64,000 nt of DNA from Cyanidiococcus yangmingshanensis (lineage: Eukaryota > Rhodophyta > Bangiophyceae > Cyanidiales > Cyanidiaceae). Of the stretch, positions 32,001 through 47,000 are shown one piece after another. Every line of letters starts with the position of its first letter. The first letter of the stretch is position 1. Where the stretch lies: NCBI GenBank assembly GCA_013995675.1, contig VWRR01000004.1, positions 62,001-126,000 on the forward strand, written 5' to 3'. Made by a program: the position numbers and the translations under genes. The notes beneath the pieces were generated by a model. That model had not been told where the DNA came from. It saw only the letters and a program-made list of their open reading frames with translations, and made no database searches.

Positions 32001-35000
32001 TGGACCACATCGATTGAGAAACAACAGATCCATGAATCCATAGAGTAGCGCAGCATTAGGCAGTAACAGGTCGGGGGCTGTTCCAGACAGGCGCCCGGCA
32101 CAGGGTGCGAAGACGCGAACAAGCTCTTCTCGAGTTTCTCTGCTCTGTTCCTTACCAGACCGGGTCCGAGACCCGCGAGGTTGGTCTCCAACATGTTTGC
32201 GGGACCCATTCGGTTATTTGGGCAAGGAAGGCGGTGCTGTGTCGGTACACTTCTTGGGAGAGGTTCGGAAACAGGGCCTGCTGTGCCGCTGCGACCGAGA
32301 GCCACGGCTGGCGAAGAGTCGTCGCCGAGCGTTGTGTCTTCCCTGTTGGAGCAGAGTCTCCAACGGAGGCGTGTACCGCTTCCGTAGTCGTCATGTCAAA
32401 GGAACGAGTCGGGCTAGGTGTCGGATGCAGGCGTTCGTTCCGTTCATGCGACAGGATGCAGAGTCGCCGCCGCCCGCCCAACCAAGTACGGACCTCCTGC
32501 CACTACGAACAGAGCTGGAGCTCATGGCCAGTGAACTGTTGCGGGCGAAGCATCAACAGAGTGATGATGGGCACGAGCTCTTCGACAAGGTGCTGCGAGT
32601 AAAGGTGCAACTGTTGCGGCTTTTGACCGAGGACCTCGTGAGTCGGCTGCGGAACGAGTGGCGGCTAGTTGTTGGCGATGCTGCACTGGGGACGCTGGAG
32701 CCCTTGCTTCAGGCGCTGACTCAAGATGCGCAACGGTTACAACATGTTTCCCATGATCGGAAGCAGCGCACTGCAATTCCGCAGATCAAGACGGCGATGC
32801 GACAGACGTTGTGGCAGTTGCGGTGTGCACTTGAGCCCTTCGAACCTCCCGCGATTCTCCAGATGCTCGTGGAACAACTCCGTTCATGTCTCATGGATAA
32901 CAAGTTTGAGACTTTGGCGGTTGGCACTCCATCCGATCATGAACCGAGCCAAGTGAATCCACGCGTGGGTGAACGTGACCAGACCGTATTATTAGCACTG
33001 CAGCTGCTCGTGCAGGATAACTTTTTAATGTTGGAGCTGCTCTCGCTTCGTATTCTGCAACAGGAGGTACAGCGCAGCTGTGCCTCTTGGGAATGGGCCC
33101 AACAGAATGGACAAGCGATGCGTCACTTGAACGCTTTGCGTGATGCAGCTACCCATCTCCACTTGGGTACGTATCGTGTTCGAGGTCGTTCACGTCTACT
33201 TCAAGAGGCGCGTGATTTTGCGCAATATCTAACTGAAATGGAGCATATGAGTGCGATTCAGATTCCAACAGCTGTGCGTCACTCGCTGGACATACTGCAG
33301 GAGGCACTTGTTGAGGACATGGCCTATGCGACGTTGTCTCCGGAACAGGCCCCCGCGCTGCATGGGGAGTCGATGCTGCTGAGACCACGTCCATCTGATA
33401 TTCCGAATTTCGAGGTCGTTGTCCCGAACCGATTGCTCCGCGGAGGTCAGCCAACGCTCGCTGGTATCCAGTGGCTTCGGGACTACGGTGTTCGGGTGAC
33501 CATCGATTTACGCGGGACAGATCGAGCCAACCAGTGGAATGCACCTCATGAGGAGGCCTGGGGCGACGTCCGTCTCCTTCGCTTCCATGTGGAGGATTTC
33601 GCAGCACCGACGCTGGAACAGGTACTGGCGTTTGTGCAATTGGTGAATGAACCGAGCAACTGGCCGCTTTATGTCTCCTGTAAAGCCGGCATCGGACGAA
33701 CTGGAACGATGGTGGCTTGTTGGCGAATCACACAGGGCACAAGCGTGGAGCAGGCGCTCGCCCAAGAGAGCCTCTATGCCACTGATGGAGGTGGCATCGC
33801 CCAGGAATCGTTCGTACGGAACTTTGCCGCGATCTGGAAGTCTACGCTGAACCAGGGCAATGCTTGAATCATCCTGGTTCTAGCACCAAGCAAGCATATC
33901 TGGCTGAAAGAGATTGTTATGGCGTACCATCGGGATCCGAGCTACCTTCGGGCTGGTGATACCAGACTCGACGAGAGGCTGTCGATGACGATGGCGGAGC
34001 GGTGGCGGAACGCTTCTCTCTACTGGACCTGGCGCGACCAGCACAGATCGCAAATGAGGAGCAAGCTGGCTTTAGGCAAGGGTGTCGCGCCGATGCGTTC
34101 GTTCGTCGAAAGCGTGCAGTCTGCCATGATCGTTGCGGTTTCAGCGCATGCTGAACAGAGCCTCACAGCGATGTCCACGCTCCTGAGCGGGATCGGATCG
34201 ACGAGATTTCGGTCCGACAGGCGTCCACGACCGAGACATCGTCCCGATGGGTTGTATTCGCTTCAGCGAAAGAGCGTCTTGAGCCTCGGCGGACGCATTC
34301 CACCTCAAAGAATGGAACAACTGCTGGGTCAAGCGCCTCGACCTGCCGCTGTCGTCGCCACGTTTTCCTCACCAACACGCTGGCGCTCCTTCGTCCACAC
34401 GAACACAACCGGCATCAGAAAAAGAGAACGTTGACCTCGAATGCTGACACCCAAAACCCAAAAGGTGCTTTCCCCTGAACTCGTTATGACGTGGAACGAA
34501 CCTGAAGAAATCGCTCGTTCTGTGAACGCACCGACTTTTGCCACCGCCCTCTTCATGTCTCGTCACCACCACTCTTTTCCAATGCGCGTTGGTACGCTGG
34601 ACGCTCGTGTATGCGTTTCAAAAAGTCCAGCGTATGAGGATAGCGCTCGTCAACAGCTCGGAAAGACTTTGCTGTCGTCAGCGGGAACCCCATCTGGATA
34701 TCCGCAGCCGTGAACTGTTCACCTGCAAACCAACGATGCTGCCCAAGCTCCTGCTCTACATAGTCCAAGTGCAACTTCAGCTGTGGATCAATAAATCCTT
34801 GCTGCACACGCCTCGAGATCGCTCTCAAGATTGGCCGCATGATCCAAGGCGAAGGCCCGGACGCCATCCGTTCGAAAACCAGTTTCAGCAGCAGGGGCGG
34901 CATCAGTGAACCCTCAGCGTAGTGCAACCAAAAGGTATAGCGCAGCCGCTCCGGTGTCCCTGCTGGCGGAACGAGCCCTTTTTGATCATATTTTCCAGTG

Positions 35001-38000
35001 AGGTATTCAATGATCGCCCCAGACTCGGCCACGACCACACCATCGTCTTCAATGACAGGTGACTTGCCTAGCGGGTGAACACGTTTCAGCGCCGGTGGTG
35101 CAAGCAAGGTCTGTGGGTCCCGCTCATAGCGCTTGAGTTCATACGGAACACCAAGCTCCTCTAGTAGCCATAGGATCCTTTGTGCTCGTGACCGATTTAA
35201 ATAGTGCAAGGTGATCATTCGATGTAAATGAATACGTTCTCGTGTAACGGGCTCGGTGCACAGGGTCAGCAGCTCCCAAGACGCTTCCAATGGATGCCAT
35301 GCTCCTGACCAGTACCCCGGTGCAAAGCAATTGGTTTCCAGCGCGACGCCAACGGCACTTTGCTCCAGGGTTTTTAACTGACTCACCTGGGGGCCATGTT
35401 CACGTTCACTGGCAAGGATGCACTGGTTCCGTTATTATTGGATGGAACGCGATCGACTTGTTCGCTCGATGGACGACGCTCTGGCAACCACTGCCCTGCG
35501 CGAGGCAGACGTTGCTTCTCGGGTCGGTACAAGCGCCGGGAGAGAGTATTCGCAACTGTTGATGCGACTCGGGAGCGTGCTCTTCCGTTGACGAATAGCA
35601 GCGTCAAGTCGGGACGTCTCGAAGCCGTAGCCGCCTTGCGTAAACTATTGGAGACGCCTCGTTTACACCTTATGCCCTGTTGTTTCGATGCACTTTCGGC
35701 GAAGATGATTCATTCGACGGGGTTTTCACTCACGTTCATGACGGGGTTCGGGGTTGCTGCTAGTTTTGGACTTCCGGACACTGGTCTCTTGTCGTTCGGG
35801 GAGATTCGTGATCGGGCGGCGCGGATCATGGAAGCGCTACCAGCCAACTATCCTGTGATCGGTGACGGAGACACCGGTTACGGTAACCCGGTGAATGTGA
35901 AACGCACCGTAAAGGGGTTCGCACAAGCTGGTCTGGCAGGTATCCTGATCGAAGACCAGATCAATCCGAAGCGTTGTGGCCATACCCAAGGCAAGGCAGT
36001 GGTGGATCGCGCAGACGCTGTTCAGCGCTGGCGCGCAGCCATCGATGCTCGTAACGAGTTCGAGGACTTGGTCATCATAGCCCGTACGGATGCTATTGCA
36101 ACGCACGGCTTTGATGAGGCACTTTGGAGAATGCAAAAGGCACTGGAGCTCGGTGCCGATGTGCTTTTTCTGGAAGCGCCTCGTTCGGTTGCGGAGATGG
36201 AACGTTTCACTCGAACGTTTCCCGGTGTCCCCATGTTGGCCAATATGTTGGAGAATGGTGTAACACCGATTTTGCCTGCCAAAGAACTTGAGGCGATGGG
36301 CTATCGAATCGCTGCTTACCCGTTGACGCTGCTGGCAGCGTCGATGAAGGCCATGCAGACGGCGTTGGTGGCCCTGCAATCAGGGGAGCCCGAGCAGGTC
36401 GCTCCGCATCTGATGGATTTTAAACACGTCCGCGATATTGTCGGCTTTCCCCGGTATGATGAGGAAGCCGAACGGTATCGTAGCGATTAGACGCGACGAA
36501 TGATGCCATTCTGTGGGAGGCTTGTCGACGTTTCAGCGCTGAGGAGTTTGCTCTGTGTCGCTGGATGACTCGGTGAGGTCTTTCAATTCGGTTTGGTTGC
36601 GACCCTGTTGAGCCAGGTGCCACATTCATCACTTGGGGACTCGTAGATGAGAGCGCACTCGTTCGGAGGACGTTTTACGGAACACTGGCTTGCAGTGTTC
36701 AGTCGATGTGCTGGATTGGCATGGGCACTGCCATGTGCACGTGGAGAGGAAGCACACCCAAGAGACGTTATCGCCCTGTTGAATGCAGCCAATGAAACGC
36801 ATGTGCCTCGACCTGGAAATGCAATCTCTGCAGTCCTTTGCAGATCAATCAATAGAATCTACCAGTTGACATCGAGAAGCACAGTTCGGCATAAACAACC
36901 ATCCGTGGATCGCGTCGTCTCCAGTCGGAGATAGGAGCCCGCTGATCACGTCTCCATGGTCTGATGTCACGAGACGTTCTTCCATCGAAAACGTACCCCC
37001 GGTTGTTCGGTGTGCTCGTGTTCATGCATGACTTGTTTCCTGTTGTCAGCGCTGGACCAGTGGTGCGCTGCGCAGCTGCTGCATGTGCAGGAGAGCGGAC
37101 TGCGTCCGCTGCAGTGGGGCATGCCGCAGCTGAAAATGAGACGTTGCGTACTCGACCAACTGCTGCACTGCAGTCAAATCGATTGGCAGAGGGCCAGGGC
37201 TCTCGTCGGCCGCTTCCGATAATTGGCCTCGTGCGAATGCTTCCGCGCTGCCCAGGGAGGGTTCTTCATCCAGCGATAGAGCCGGCCCATCTTCATGGAT
37301 CTGTTGCCACCACTGTGCGATGGACATGGCCAATTTGGCATCGAGCTGTAAGAAAAAGGGCGCCCAGAACCACAGCAGGAGCGTCCGGTGGCCCCGCAGA
37401 AGGTGCTCGCTCAGTGCAACCAGTTCCTGGATGATGCGCAACGCTTGTGCCATCAGACCTGGCGTTGCAGTCACCAATTTTCGCCTCAGCGAGAAGAAAA
37501 CACGGCGCCAGCATGTCCGTGATGGTGTCTGCATACGACGCGAGCGCTTTGCTGGAGAGCTTGCGGAGGCCCGACACCTCGGCGCTTATCCCGTCGTATG
37601 GATTCCCTGCGCCAATGACATCACTGCGCGCGCTCTGCTCATCATCGGATTCAAGTTCACTATCGGGTCCTCGATCCGGCGCGTTGCTAACCTCAACCTC
37701 GTAGAGGTAGAGCTCGATTCGCTGGCGTATATCCTCGGCGAGAAGATAGGCTGCAGCGGCATAGGATAGCGTGCGATACAGCGCTTCGGGGCTCGAGAGA
37801 TAACACTCGCCTAGCTGTCTCTCAGTGATGCTAGTTCCGCGAGTGGTTAGTTCGGCGAGGCTTTTCGCACAATGCGCTTCAGTTTCCGTCATGAGGTAAT
37901 GAATCTGGGCCATGAGCCAACCGATGAGCGGGGCGATCACCGATTGCGCGAAACGATAGCGCGCTCGATGGGGGTGTGGAGGCAACGCTCGACATCGCGT

Positions 38001-41000
38001 CGCGAGCGAATGCAACGTTTCTCCAATCTCTGATGCTTGATAAATAGAGTCCAATCCGAACGCCGTTGCCGATGGTGCGCTCGCTTGGTTTCCCAGCAAG
38101 GCGTCGCGAATCGCCCGCCCTTCCGTGAAGAGATCCGGGCGTGCGCCGGCGATTGAGCTTCCGGGAAGCACAATCCCCAGCGTCCCTCGTGTGCGCAGGC
38201 ACGTTTCGAGCTTGCCGAGAGAGGCCTGAAACTCCGCCTCCATCCAAGAGTGCATCAACGAATGGTTTTCAGCCACGACCGCCAGGGCCATATCACGATC
38301 AAAGGCCACCAAAGCATCAACAAGAGTCAGAATGTTTGATTGCAGCGGCGACACCCATCCTTGCGAGCGGCTCCCGGTCTCTTCACCATCCAGAAAGCCA
38401 TAGCGATTTTCCAGCTCCGAGTAAACAATCTCCGCGACGATCGCCATGAACTCATGAATCAATGATTCGACCAGGGAATCTACATCTTCATTCATTCCAT
38501 CAAACATGGTGCGCAGGAGGAGGCGATACCGTTCCGCGAACTGTTCCAGGTAGTGAATCGAGTAATCGATGAGTGCTCCACTGGTGACCACATCACTCTG
38601 ACCACTCGACACGGCACGTACCCTCTCTTCCCCAGCTGTCTTCGACACCGGAGACGAGCCAGCGGGCAGTGATCTGGCTGCCTCCCGAAACGCATGCTCG
38701 AACGCCTCGCTTTGCGTCTGCAAAAAACAGAATTCGAAATAGCGTCGGTCCCGCCCGGACGCTCGGCAGGCAGTCGAGCTACTCATCTCGCTCGCGGCAC
38801 TGCGCCGATCATCATCCTCGGCGATTCCGCCGCCATAGAGCCCGTCGGTCTCCTGGCCACGAAAGATGCGAATTGACTGTTGCGCTAGTGCACGAATCTG
38901 GGCAGCAATGCCGCTCGCTTCCATTTTTCGCAGGAATGCTGCGTCTGAGCTCGTCGGCCAAGGACCAAGGCGTCTCAAATATGATCCGCATTTCGCGTAG
39001 ACCCAGGCGCGATAACGCTCGAGCGCAGCCTGCCTTGCTTTGGCAATCTGGCCCGGAGAGAGGCCCAAGTTCTCTTCCAGTTCACGGGCAAGCGTCTCGA
39101 TCCGCAACATACAATCGGCAGCCCGTTCACCGTCATCCTCTCTTAGCGCCTCGGTCAACTCGATTTCCAGCGTATTCGCTGTTTCCGATGCACTGGCAAG
39201 TTGCTCCCGTAAGCGCTCTTCCCGGCGCTGCAATAGCTCATCCCGTATCGTGCGCAACTCGCTAATGTCACCGGCCAGTTCCGTCAACCGATCAAGCGCC
39301 TCCGTGTGGATCTCCTCAATCTCCGGACGCAGGCTCTCTGCAAGCATACGACGTAAGCGCTTAAGCTCGTTCCCAAGTCGCTCAGCCTGTGAAGCGTAGT
39401 ACCGCCGACGTTGGCGTACTTTCTCTAGCAAGCTCACCAGCACGACGTCGCCAGCGGGTCGAGAACCAGGGCGGCCAGCAAGCCCCCCAGACCCAGAACC
39501 GACACCAGCCCCTGGAGACGAGGTACCAGGAGAGCTGCTAGCTCCGGCCAACCCATCGTTCAACAAAGTATCCGCAGCGGAGTCCTGACGCTCTAACCAG
39601 CGCGAGACCCGTTCGTAGAGCCCTTCAACGGTCACGTCAGCAAGCTGCGCGCGCTGAAGTTGCTGCACAAGCTCAGCTGGCGTGATCTCGCCCTCCTCCA
39701 CGAGCTCAACCAGAGCCGAGATATCCTCATCGGGAAAGTTTTCATCGCTTGTTTGCATGGCGTAAACCGAGGCGAGCGCCCTGCTAGACGCACGCGCGCA
39801 CACACGCACGCACACAACCAAGAACGTTAAAAGAGGCGTCGCAAGCTTGGACATGCGTGCAGCGGGTCGGATGACGCACACGGAGCTGACGCCAACGCCG
39901 TCCATGAACATGGTGGTCGGTTTTATCCTTTGATGTCCATCTCGCGGAACAACGAGGCGGATCGCGAGCGACCGGCGTGCTTTGAATCGCCGACTGCCTG
40001 ATGAGCGGTCATCACACTGACGTGCTCAGCGGCTGCGGTGGCTCCATGGCAGAATCCGATCCCTGGGGTGAGCATTCGTTCAGGCTTGGGTTTTTCCTGA
40101 AAACAGTGGCGCCATGGAAGCATTCAGCAGGCGACGAGACCATGAGCTCTGAGGGAGCCCACACGCAGACGCATCGTTGCAGCACCACGAATTCATTACA
40201 CTGGGCCGCTGATCGAGGGGTCGCATCGATTCGCGTCCGAAGCGCTCGTTCTGGGGTCCGGATACATGCTGGAAAGCGTTCTCCAGATCGATCTCGTTGC
40301 ACTGGATGGGTATCGGGGATGATGATGATGATGATGCAACAGATCGTTCATCTTTTTCCGGACTGGTGAGATAGTGTACCAGACGGTAGCTTCGCGAAAC
40401 TCGTCCGTGCTTGTCGTGGAGGACGAGCGACGGGAGGGTGTTCTAATGCGCGGGCACGCTGATCAGCAGTTTGAGTGACAGCCTCGCAAACCGCCTCTCC
40501 GATTCACGGGAGGCCTCTCCGGCTCGCGTGAAACGCATTCGATCGGACAGTGACTATTCAATGGACTCGTTGGATGCGCACTACAGGCAGGCTGACCTCG
40601 GCACGGTGGGCGACTTGACGCATAGAGCCCGTTCCAGCGAAGCAACCACACCGGGTGCAACAGCCTTATGGTGAATAGCACCAACGACAGCTTCGCACGC
40701 CGAAAAGATTGTTCCTGTGCAGGTCGAATTCAGTACGTCTGGTTAGGGCAACGCGAGCAGGCGCCTCGTGACCGCGATCGTAGCTGTGCAGCACGGAGCC
40801 AGGAGCGCCTTCTTGCGCTGCATGCCAGGTCGTGTTATGGTACCATCCTAAACCAGAACAGCACTCATTTGCGCCGAAGTTTTTTCGCCGCTCGAATGGC
40901 CGCAGTTACGTCTTCAGACGGCCAAGCGTTTACGAGTTATCGACTGAAACGGGTGAGCGTTTCGATCATCGCCTCAGCTCGAGCTATCTTCACGTGCCTA

Positions 41001-44000
41001 AAATTAGCCCTCTCATCGGCCGGTGGCGAAAGTACCCGATCTAGCGCAAGTGAACTGCATCGACATTTTCGTGGAGCGGCCGATGTGGAGGCCTGGAATG
41101 TCGTTGGCTTGCTGAAAAGTCCAAACAACAACCCTTGTCGTCGAAGGAGCCAAAATCCGATCCCAAACAAGCCAAACCCGGCCAATAGAGTTAAACTAGT
41201 AGCCAGGATCCATGGCCAGTAGATGGAAGTCTCGTCATAAACTGGAATCCAGATGCTCATGCCCAGGAAATCCGAAGGGATGGCCATCAGAAACATCGAC
41301 ACGGTGAAGAGATGTACAAGAGCATCAAATGACCATAAACGCAGCTGTGCAGCGGACAATTTCAGTTCGATGAGCTGTTCGAGACTGCCAACGCGATGTG
41401 AAAGTGCATCTGCGTGCCGCGCAACACCGTGTAATTTTTGGATACCACACTCAATCATCAATTCCAACTCGTTGCATGTCGATTCAGCATCGAGAGGCGA
41501 TTCCGCCTCCGTGCTCATTTCGGCGATGTGCCATGGCAAGTCGTCATCGAGGGTGTGCTCCAGAGCAGCATGATAGCGTTGGGCCTGAGAGACTACCTGC
41601 GCAAGCTCGCGCTTCAGTACACGAAACTGCTCGAGATGCCTTCGGTTCGGACAGCTTGCCATGCGAGCCAGGCAATGCTCTAGTGCCGGCTCCAGCGATG
41701 CCATCCGTTGCTCGAGCGCTTCGAAGGAGGGCGCCAGAAGAGCTTCCGCAGCAATCGCCTCGAACGGCTTTCCACCACACCGCAGTTGTTTGCGGACTTG
41801 CCCTCTTAACTGATAGGCGATACGCTCCGCCTCTGGACAAAACAGACGCTGCACAAGCAATCGTCCCGGCTGAATAATCGCAAAAAGGTGTCGATCGAGC
41901 GCCACGCACACCAGGTGTGAACGGACAAGGAATGCCGGCTCGTCACGACAAGCAGGATTCAGCAAACGCAAATCACGTGTTTGCAACGGGAGTGCTTTGT
42001 TTTCGCCGTATGTAGGCACCTCTGGTGGATCCGTTGTATCGCCCGCACCGACAGTGGACGAATGCGCACGCTCTGCTGCATCCCTCACTTGTAGCTCTTT
42101 AAGCAGCTCACGACGATGCCAGCAGCGGGCCCACTGGTGTCCATTTCGGTCAATAACGATAAAATCAAGTATGTTCGTGACAAAGCCACAGGACTGCGAC
42201 ATCAGGCGATGATCCAGAATGCAGTCGCCCTGGCCAGGAACAGCTGAACAATTACCATGGGACGCTTGAGGGCAACTCAAATCTGATATGTTGGTGACGC
42301 ACTCTATCACCTGATGGGTGCTGGTTTCAGATGCGTTCAAGAGCCAGTTGCGGTGGCGATAAGCGCACCATGGACAAGCTGCCTTCCCGCCATTGCTGCT
42401 GTTTTCCGAAACCTTGTCGTGCGGCATCGACAACTCACTAGGAATCCAACGCTCTGTTCCTTCACGCGAATACTTTGACGACTAAGACGAACCCCGAAAG
42501 CGCAGTGCGGGCTTTTGCAGCTGCGCCAGCAAAAAGAGGCCTACTTCAAGGGGTCAGCTGTGTCCTCTTCGGAGCACGCTCTAAGGCCTCGTGGCCACGT
42601 TCCCCACGCGCCAGCAGCGGGCGGTTCCGAGTCAGGTCAGCGAATAATGAACACTCCACAAAACCCGGTTGTTGCTATTGAAGAATTAAGTTCGCAGAAA
42701 GATGGGTTAGAGGAGTGGTTACAGAGGCTGCACCCGCGCAAAAAAACAGCCGTTACACCACCGTCCCTGCAATCATAACCGTACGCACGCTCGCTCGGTA
42801 ACCAATTGACTGCTGATCACGGTCTGGACTCCAACTTCTCAATCAACATCAAATTTGCTCTTCCAATTTTTGTTTAGAAATGGATAAAATAGTCCCAGAG
42901 AGTGAGCTGCAAACCTTGACGAGAGAAACCAACCTTGGTTACGAAGTGAATGCTCCGAGCACCTACCTATGGCGAAGCGGTCAATAGCACCGCCCATGAC
43001 CTTTTTTGGAATTCGCAGCGTGCTGCGCCAGCGCCCTCGAGGCCCAGCCTCGAACACACCGCGCGCTGCCTCCGATCCGCTTTTGGGTGGGCGATCAGCA
43101 CATCATGGCCAGTCACATCGAGTGCATGTCAGTAAGTCGAGCGAGTGCTTTCGGCTGGGACATGGTTGGTGTCGGAGGGTCGTATCATTGCCGAGCGCTT
43201 CGAATAGATCCTTTGCGAGAAAACCTTACTGCGAATAGGGGCTCCGGCGCCGATCTGAACGGAGATCAACCATAGAAAGCGAGTCGTTCGATTTCGGCGC
43301 TACGAATTCATCGAATCGGCGTGACCTTGGGGACTCCCAAAACGGTGCCATGCTGCAGAGATGTGCTGCGACATACATCGAAAATGATTCAGGCTGCTTT
43401 GATTCACTGTGCATGCAAGTGTTGGGTAGCATGCCGGTGGTCTCTCAGAGGATTTTCTTCTGGACAAAGGAACCCAATATTCAACCCAGGTCCATGGTTT
43501 GTCGATCGTTCAGTTTTGATTCCCAAAGTCCTCACCGAGCATTGTTCAGTAAAAGGTGCTATCGTCGACATATACGAGAGCTCGCACGATCCTTGGATCA
43601 AGACGACATCAGTCGAGAGACACTAGCGTCATCGCCTAGGCTGTTACCACGTCGCTCACCTGCTACACCACAAAGGATGACAGCTGCACGAAAGTCTCGA
43701 AGCAGAACGTTTGCACGCCAAGCGTTGTCTTGAATTGCGTCAGCGTTCGCGCTCGTAACACGCAGCGTTCCTAGATCAAGCTTTCGATGCTGCGGACACA
43801 GATCCGTGACAGGATGTTCATATTTGCAGCTGACGCTCAATCAGCGCTCATCCTACGTGGCGATGCCTGGACCGAACGCATCTTCGATGGGATTTACGGA
43901 GACCCTGTTTGCCCATCAAGCTCATGAATCGACCAGGCTCAGAACGGCGGATGGAACGAATCCCACATCGATGGCGCCCACTCAATCTCGACCCAGACAC

Positions 44001-47000
44001 CAGCACGCATACGCGTATGCAATCATGGGTGTAGACGAATCACCAAATTCATTAATTCCCTATACATATCGTCCACAACACGCGCTTCTGTACAACCAAG
44101 TACCCATGTACTGTTTCCTTCAAAGAAAATTCAGGTGTAGACAAATCACCAAATTCATTAATTCCCTATACATATCGTCCACAACACGCGCTTCTGTACA
44201 ACCAAGTACCCATGTACTGTTTCCTTCACAAACGCATGGGGCCTACTCGACGATGAAAGTGACGCCCCGCGGCAGGGGATCCAAGAACGCGTCGCGCCAC
44301 ACCCGCCGGTGCGCTGCGCAAACCATTCACTCGCCATCGGGCGTCGGCTGTGCATACGATTGCACCTCTTTAATCCTGCCTCTGAGCTCGTTCGTTCACG
44401 AAAGTGTTCCATACGCTCTCCCTAGGCATTTTTAGGTAACAGACGAGTCGTTTCTGAGGGAAAACTTTTGGGTAAGTATGGACTTGGTTTCTTTGGCGTT
44501 TATTAGTTCGACAGGCTTGTGGACGTCACAGCGTTGGCGGTCTGGCACGCTCCAACCTCGACGAGCGATTCTTGCTAGCGGTGCACGGCAGAGGCGTTGC
44601 ACGGTCTGTCGACTCGCGTTCGTCTGCTGTCGAGGAGAAGAGATAGCCAAGATGCAGATCGAGTCCGCGACACTGGAAGCGAGCGTCGTGGTCTCCAGAC
44701 GAGCACTGTTGCAGCAGCTGGCGCTGAGCGCGCTGGCGCTTGCAGTGCGGCCTGCCAGCGGAGAGGCTGCTACGCCGCTTGCCGAGACAGTGCGGGGTCC
44801 TGCCTGGAAACAAGGTGCGTTTACCAACAGATAGCGTGCTATTTGATATTGATTTTAGCCAGAAGGATCCTAACCACGGTTGGTTGGTTGGGACGCGGGG
44901 TCTGGTCCTGGAGACGCGCGACGGCGGCGACACTTGGGAGCCGCGCGCGTTCGAGGACATTGAGCGAGAGGAAGAGCTGAACTATCGCTTTTCGAATGTG
45001 AGTTTCGCGGGTGACGAGGCGTGGATTATTGGCAAACCCCCGGTCATGTTGCGAACCACGGACGGCGGGAAGAACTGGTCCCGAGTTCTTTTGTCGCCAA
45101 AGCTCCCTGGCGAGCCCATCTTGGTGACAGCGCTGGGCCCGGACCGCGCTGAAATGGTGACCAGCGCTGGCGCAATCTACGTCACCGACAATGGAGGACT
45201 CAACTGGAAGGCACTCGTGCGTGAGACGATTGATGCGACGTTGAAATCGAACGATCTCGTCGGGAATCACGGGGGCGAGCTACTTCACCGGCAGCATTGT
45301 CGCTGTCTCACGCGACATACACGGGAACTATGTCGCGATTCCATCGCGGGGTAACTTCTTCCTCACCTGGATGCCAGGGTCCGATTTCTGGATACCTCAT
45401 GCGCGGTCGACTTCACGGCGAATCAGTGCAATTGGTTTCATTCAAAACGATGCGTCCAAGGGCCTCTGGGAGTCGATACGAGGGGGCGGTCTAGGCTTTA
45501 CCAAATCCGATGTGAACTTGAACACCACCGAAACCATCCAGTTTGATATGGTGGATTCTAAAAGCGGTGGGTACGGAATCCTCGATGTGGCATTTCAGGA
45601 CGATCGACATGTATGGGCGGCAGTTGGCGGTGGCAACATCTACCGCAGCGACGACGGTGGCGAAACCTGGCGACGCGATCCACTTGTGAGTCGTGTTGGG
45701 GCAAACCTCTACAAAATCAAGTTCTTTGGGAAGCAGCGGGGCTTTGTCCTCGGTGCTGATGGTGCACTGCTCAAATTCCAACCGGAGAACGTGTAAGCGG
45801 CATGCGCAGGGCGAGCGCGTATGCATTTAGACTCCATCCATAGGCGGTCTCGGTGGCGTACACCCACGCAACCGTGCCACAAACGCCTGCATCATCTCTA
45901 GACAAGCTCGCATCTGTTGCTGACTAGCAGCGTCACCGGTCACGAGCGGAATTAGTTGTGGCACGTCGCGCTCTGGTCGAAACGACGATACCCGGTCGGG
46001 TGTAAACGGCACGCAGATACAATTGGTCTTGGGATGGACGCTGAACGGGCCCTTGAGCAGATGGTTACGTTGTCGCGTCACGTTCACGTCGAGACGCGGA
46101 TAAAGCAAGTGCAGCACGATATGGAGCGCCGCATCTGTATCGAGACGCTTGTCCTCCAGTCGTTGCAACATATTTCGCCAGGTCGTCGATGCGGAATCAG
46201 CCGAGTGAGAGCGTCGTAGCGCGTGGCCAAGGGTCTCTCGAACTCGCGAATCCGGACACAAAGCGAGCAAGGTTCGTACGGCTTGCTCATCGAACCAGAT
46301 CCCCGGTCGCTGGTCGAGAAAACGATCCATAAACGGCATTAGAATTTCTGCCGCTCGTCTCAGCGACGGATGCATCAGCGCAGTCGGCGCACGACTCATC
46401 GACGACGAGGCAGCTGCTGCACCGACCCCAGTCAATGGAGCTCGGTACTGGAGGTATTCCACAATGGCTGCTCGGGCCTCATCGCTTAACCGGCGAGCAC
46501 GCGGATCACAGACCCAGGCGTGGATGCCACGTCGACCCGAGAACACCCACAGTATATGCTGAAACCCAAAATCCTCTCGCAAAGCCCGCTCCAGCACAGC
46601 GACAGCAGCTTCAATGAAGAGCCAGTTCTCGGTACATGCTCGCAGCGGATCCTGGGCGATCGCAGCCTTGAGGTTGTCGGTATCGTGTCCGAGCGCGATG
46701 ACTGGTTCATACACATCCAGGTCAACGTCAAAAACCAGCTCACGCTCCATCGGTTCCAACTTGTTCAAACGCCGGTGACGATCACGAGGATTAGCATCGT
46801 AGACGGCACCGATATCATACCGCAGGGGCGTCATACGGACGAGCTCAGCCGCAAACGTCGCAGCGTCCTCATACGATAAATAACGGATAAAGCGCTCGCT
46901 GCCATCACTATCCTCCAGAGTAAAACTAAACTCGCGAAAATGTAACGAGCTTCTTCCATCCGAATCAACGTGATCAGCAAGCCAACGCTCAATCATTGGT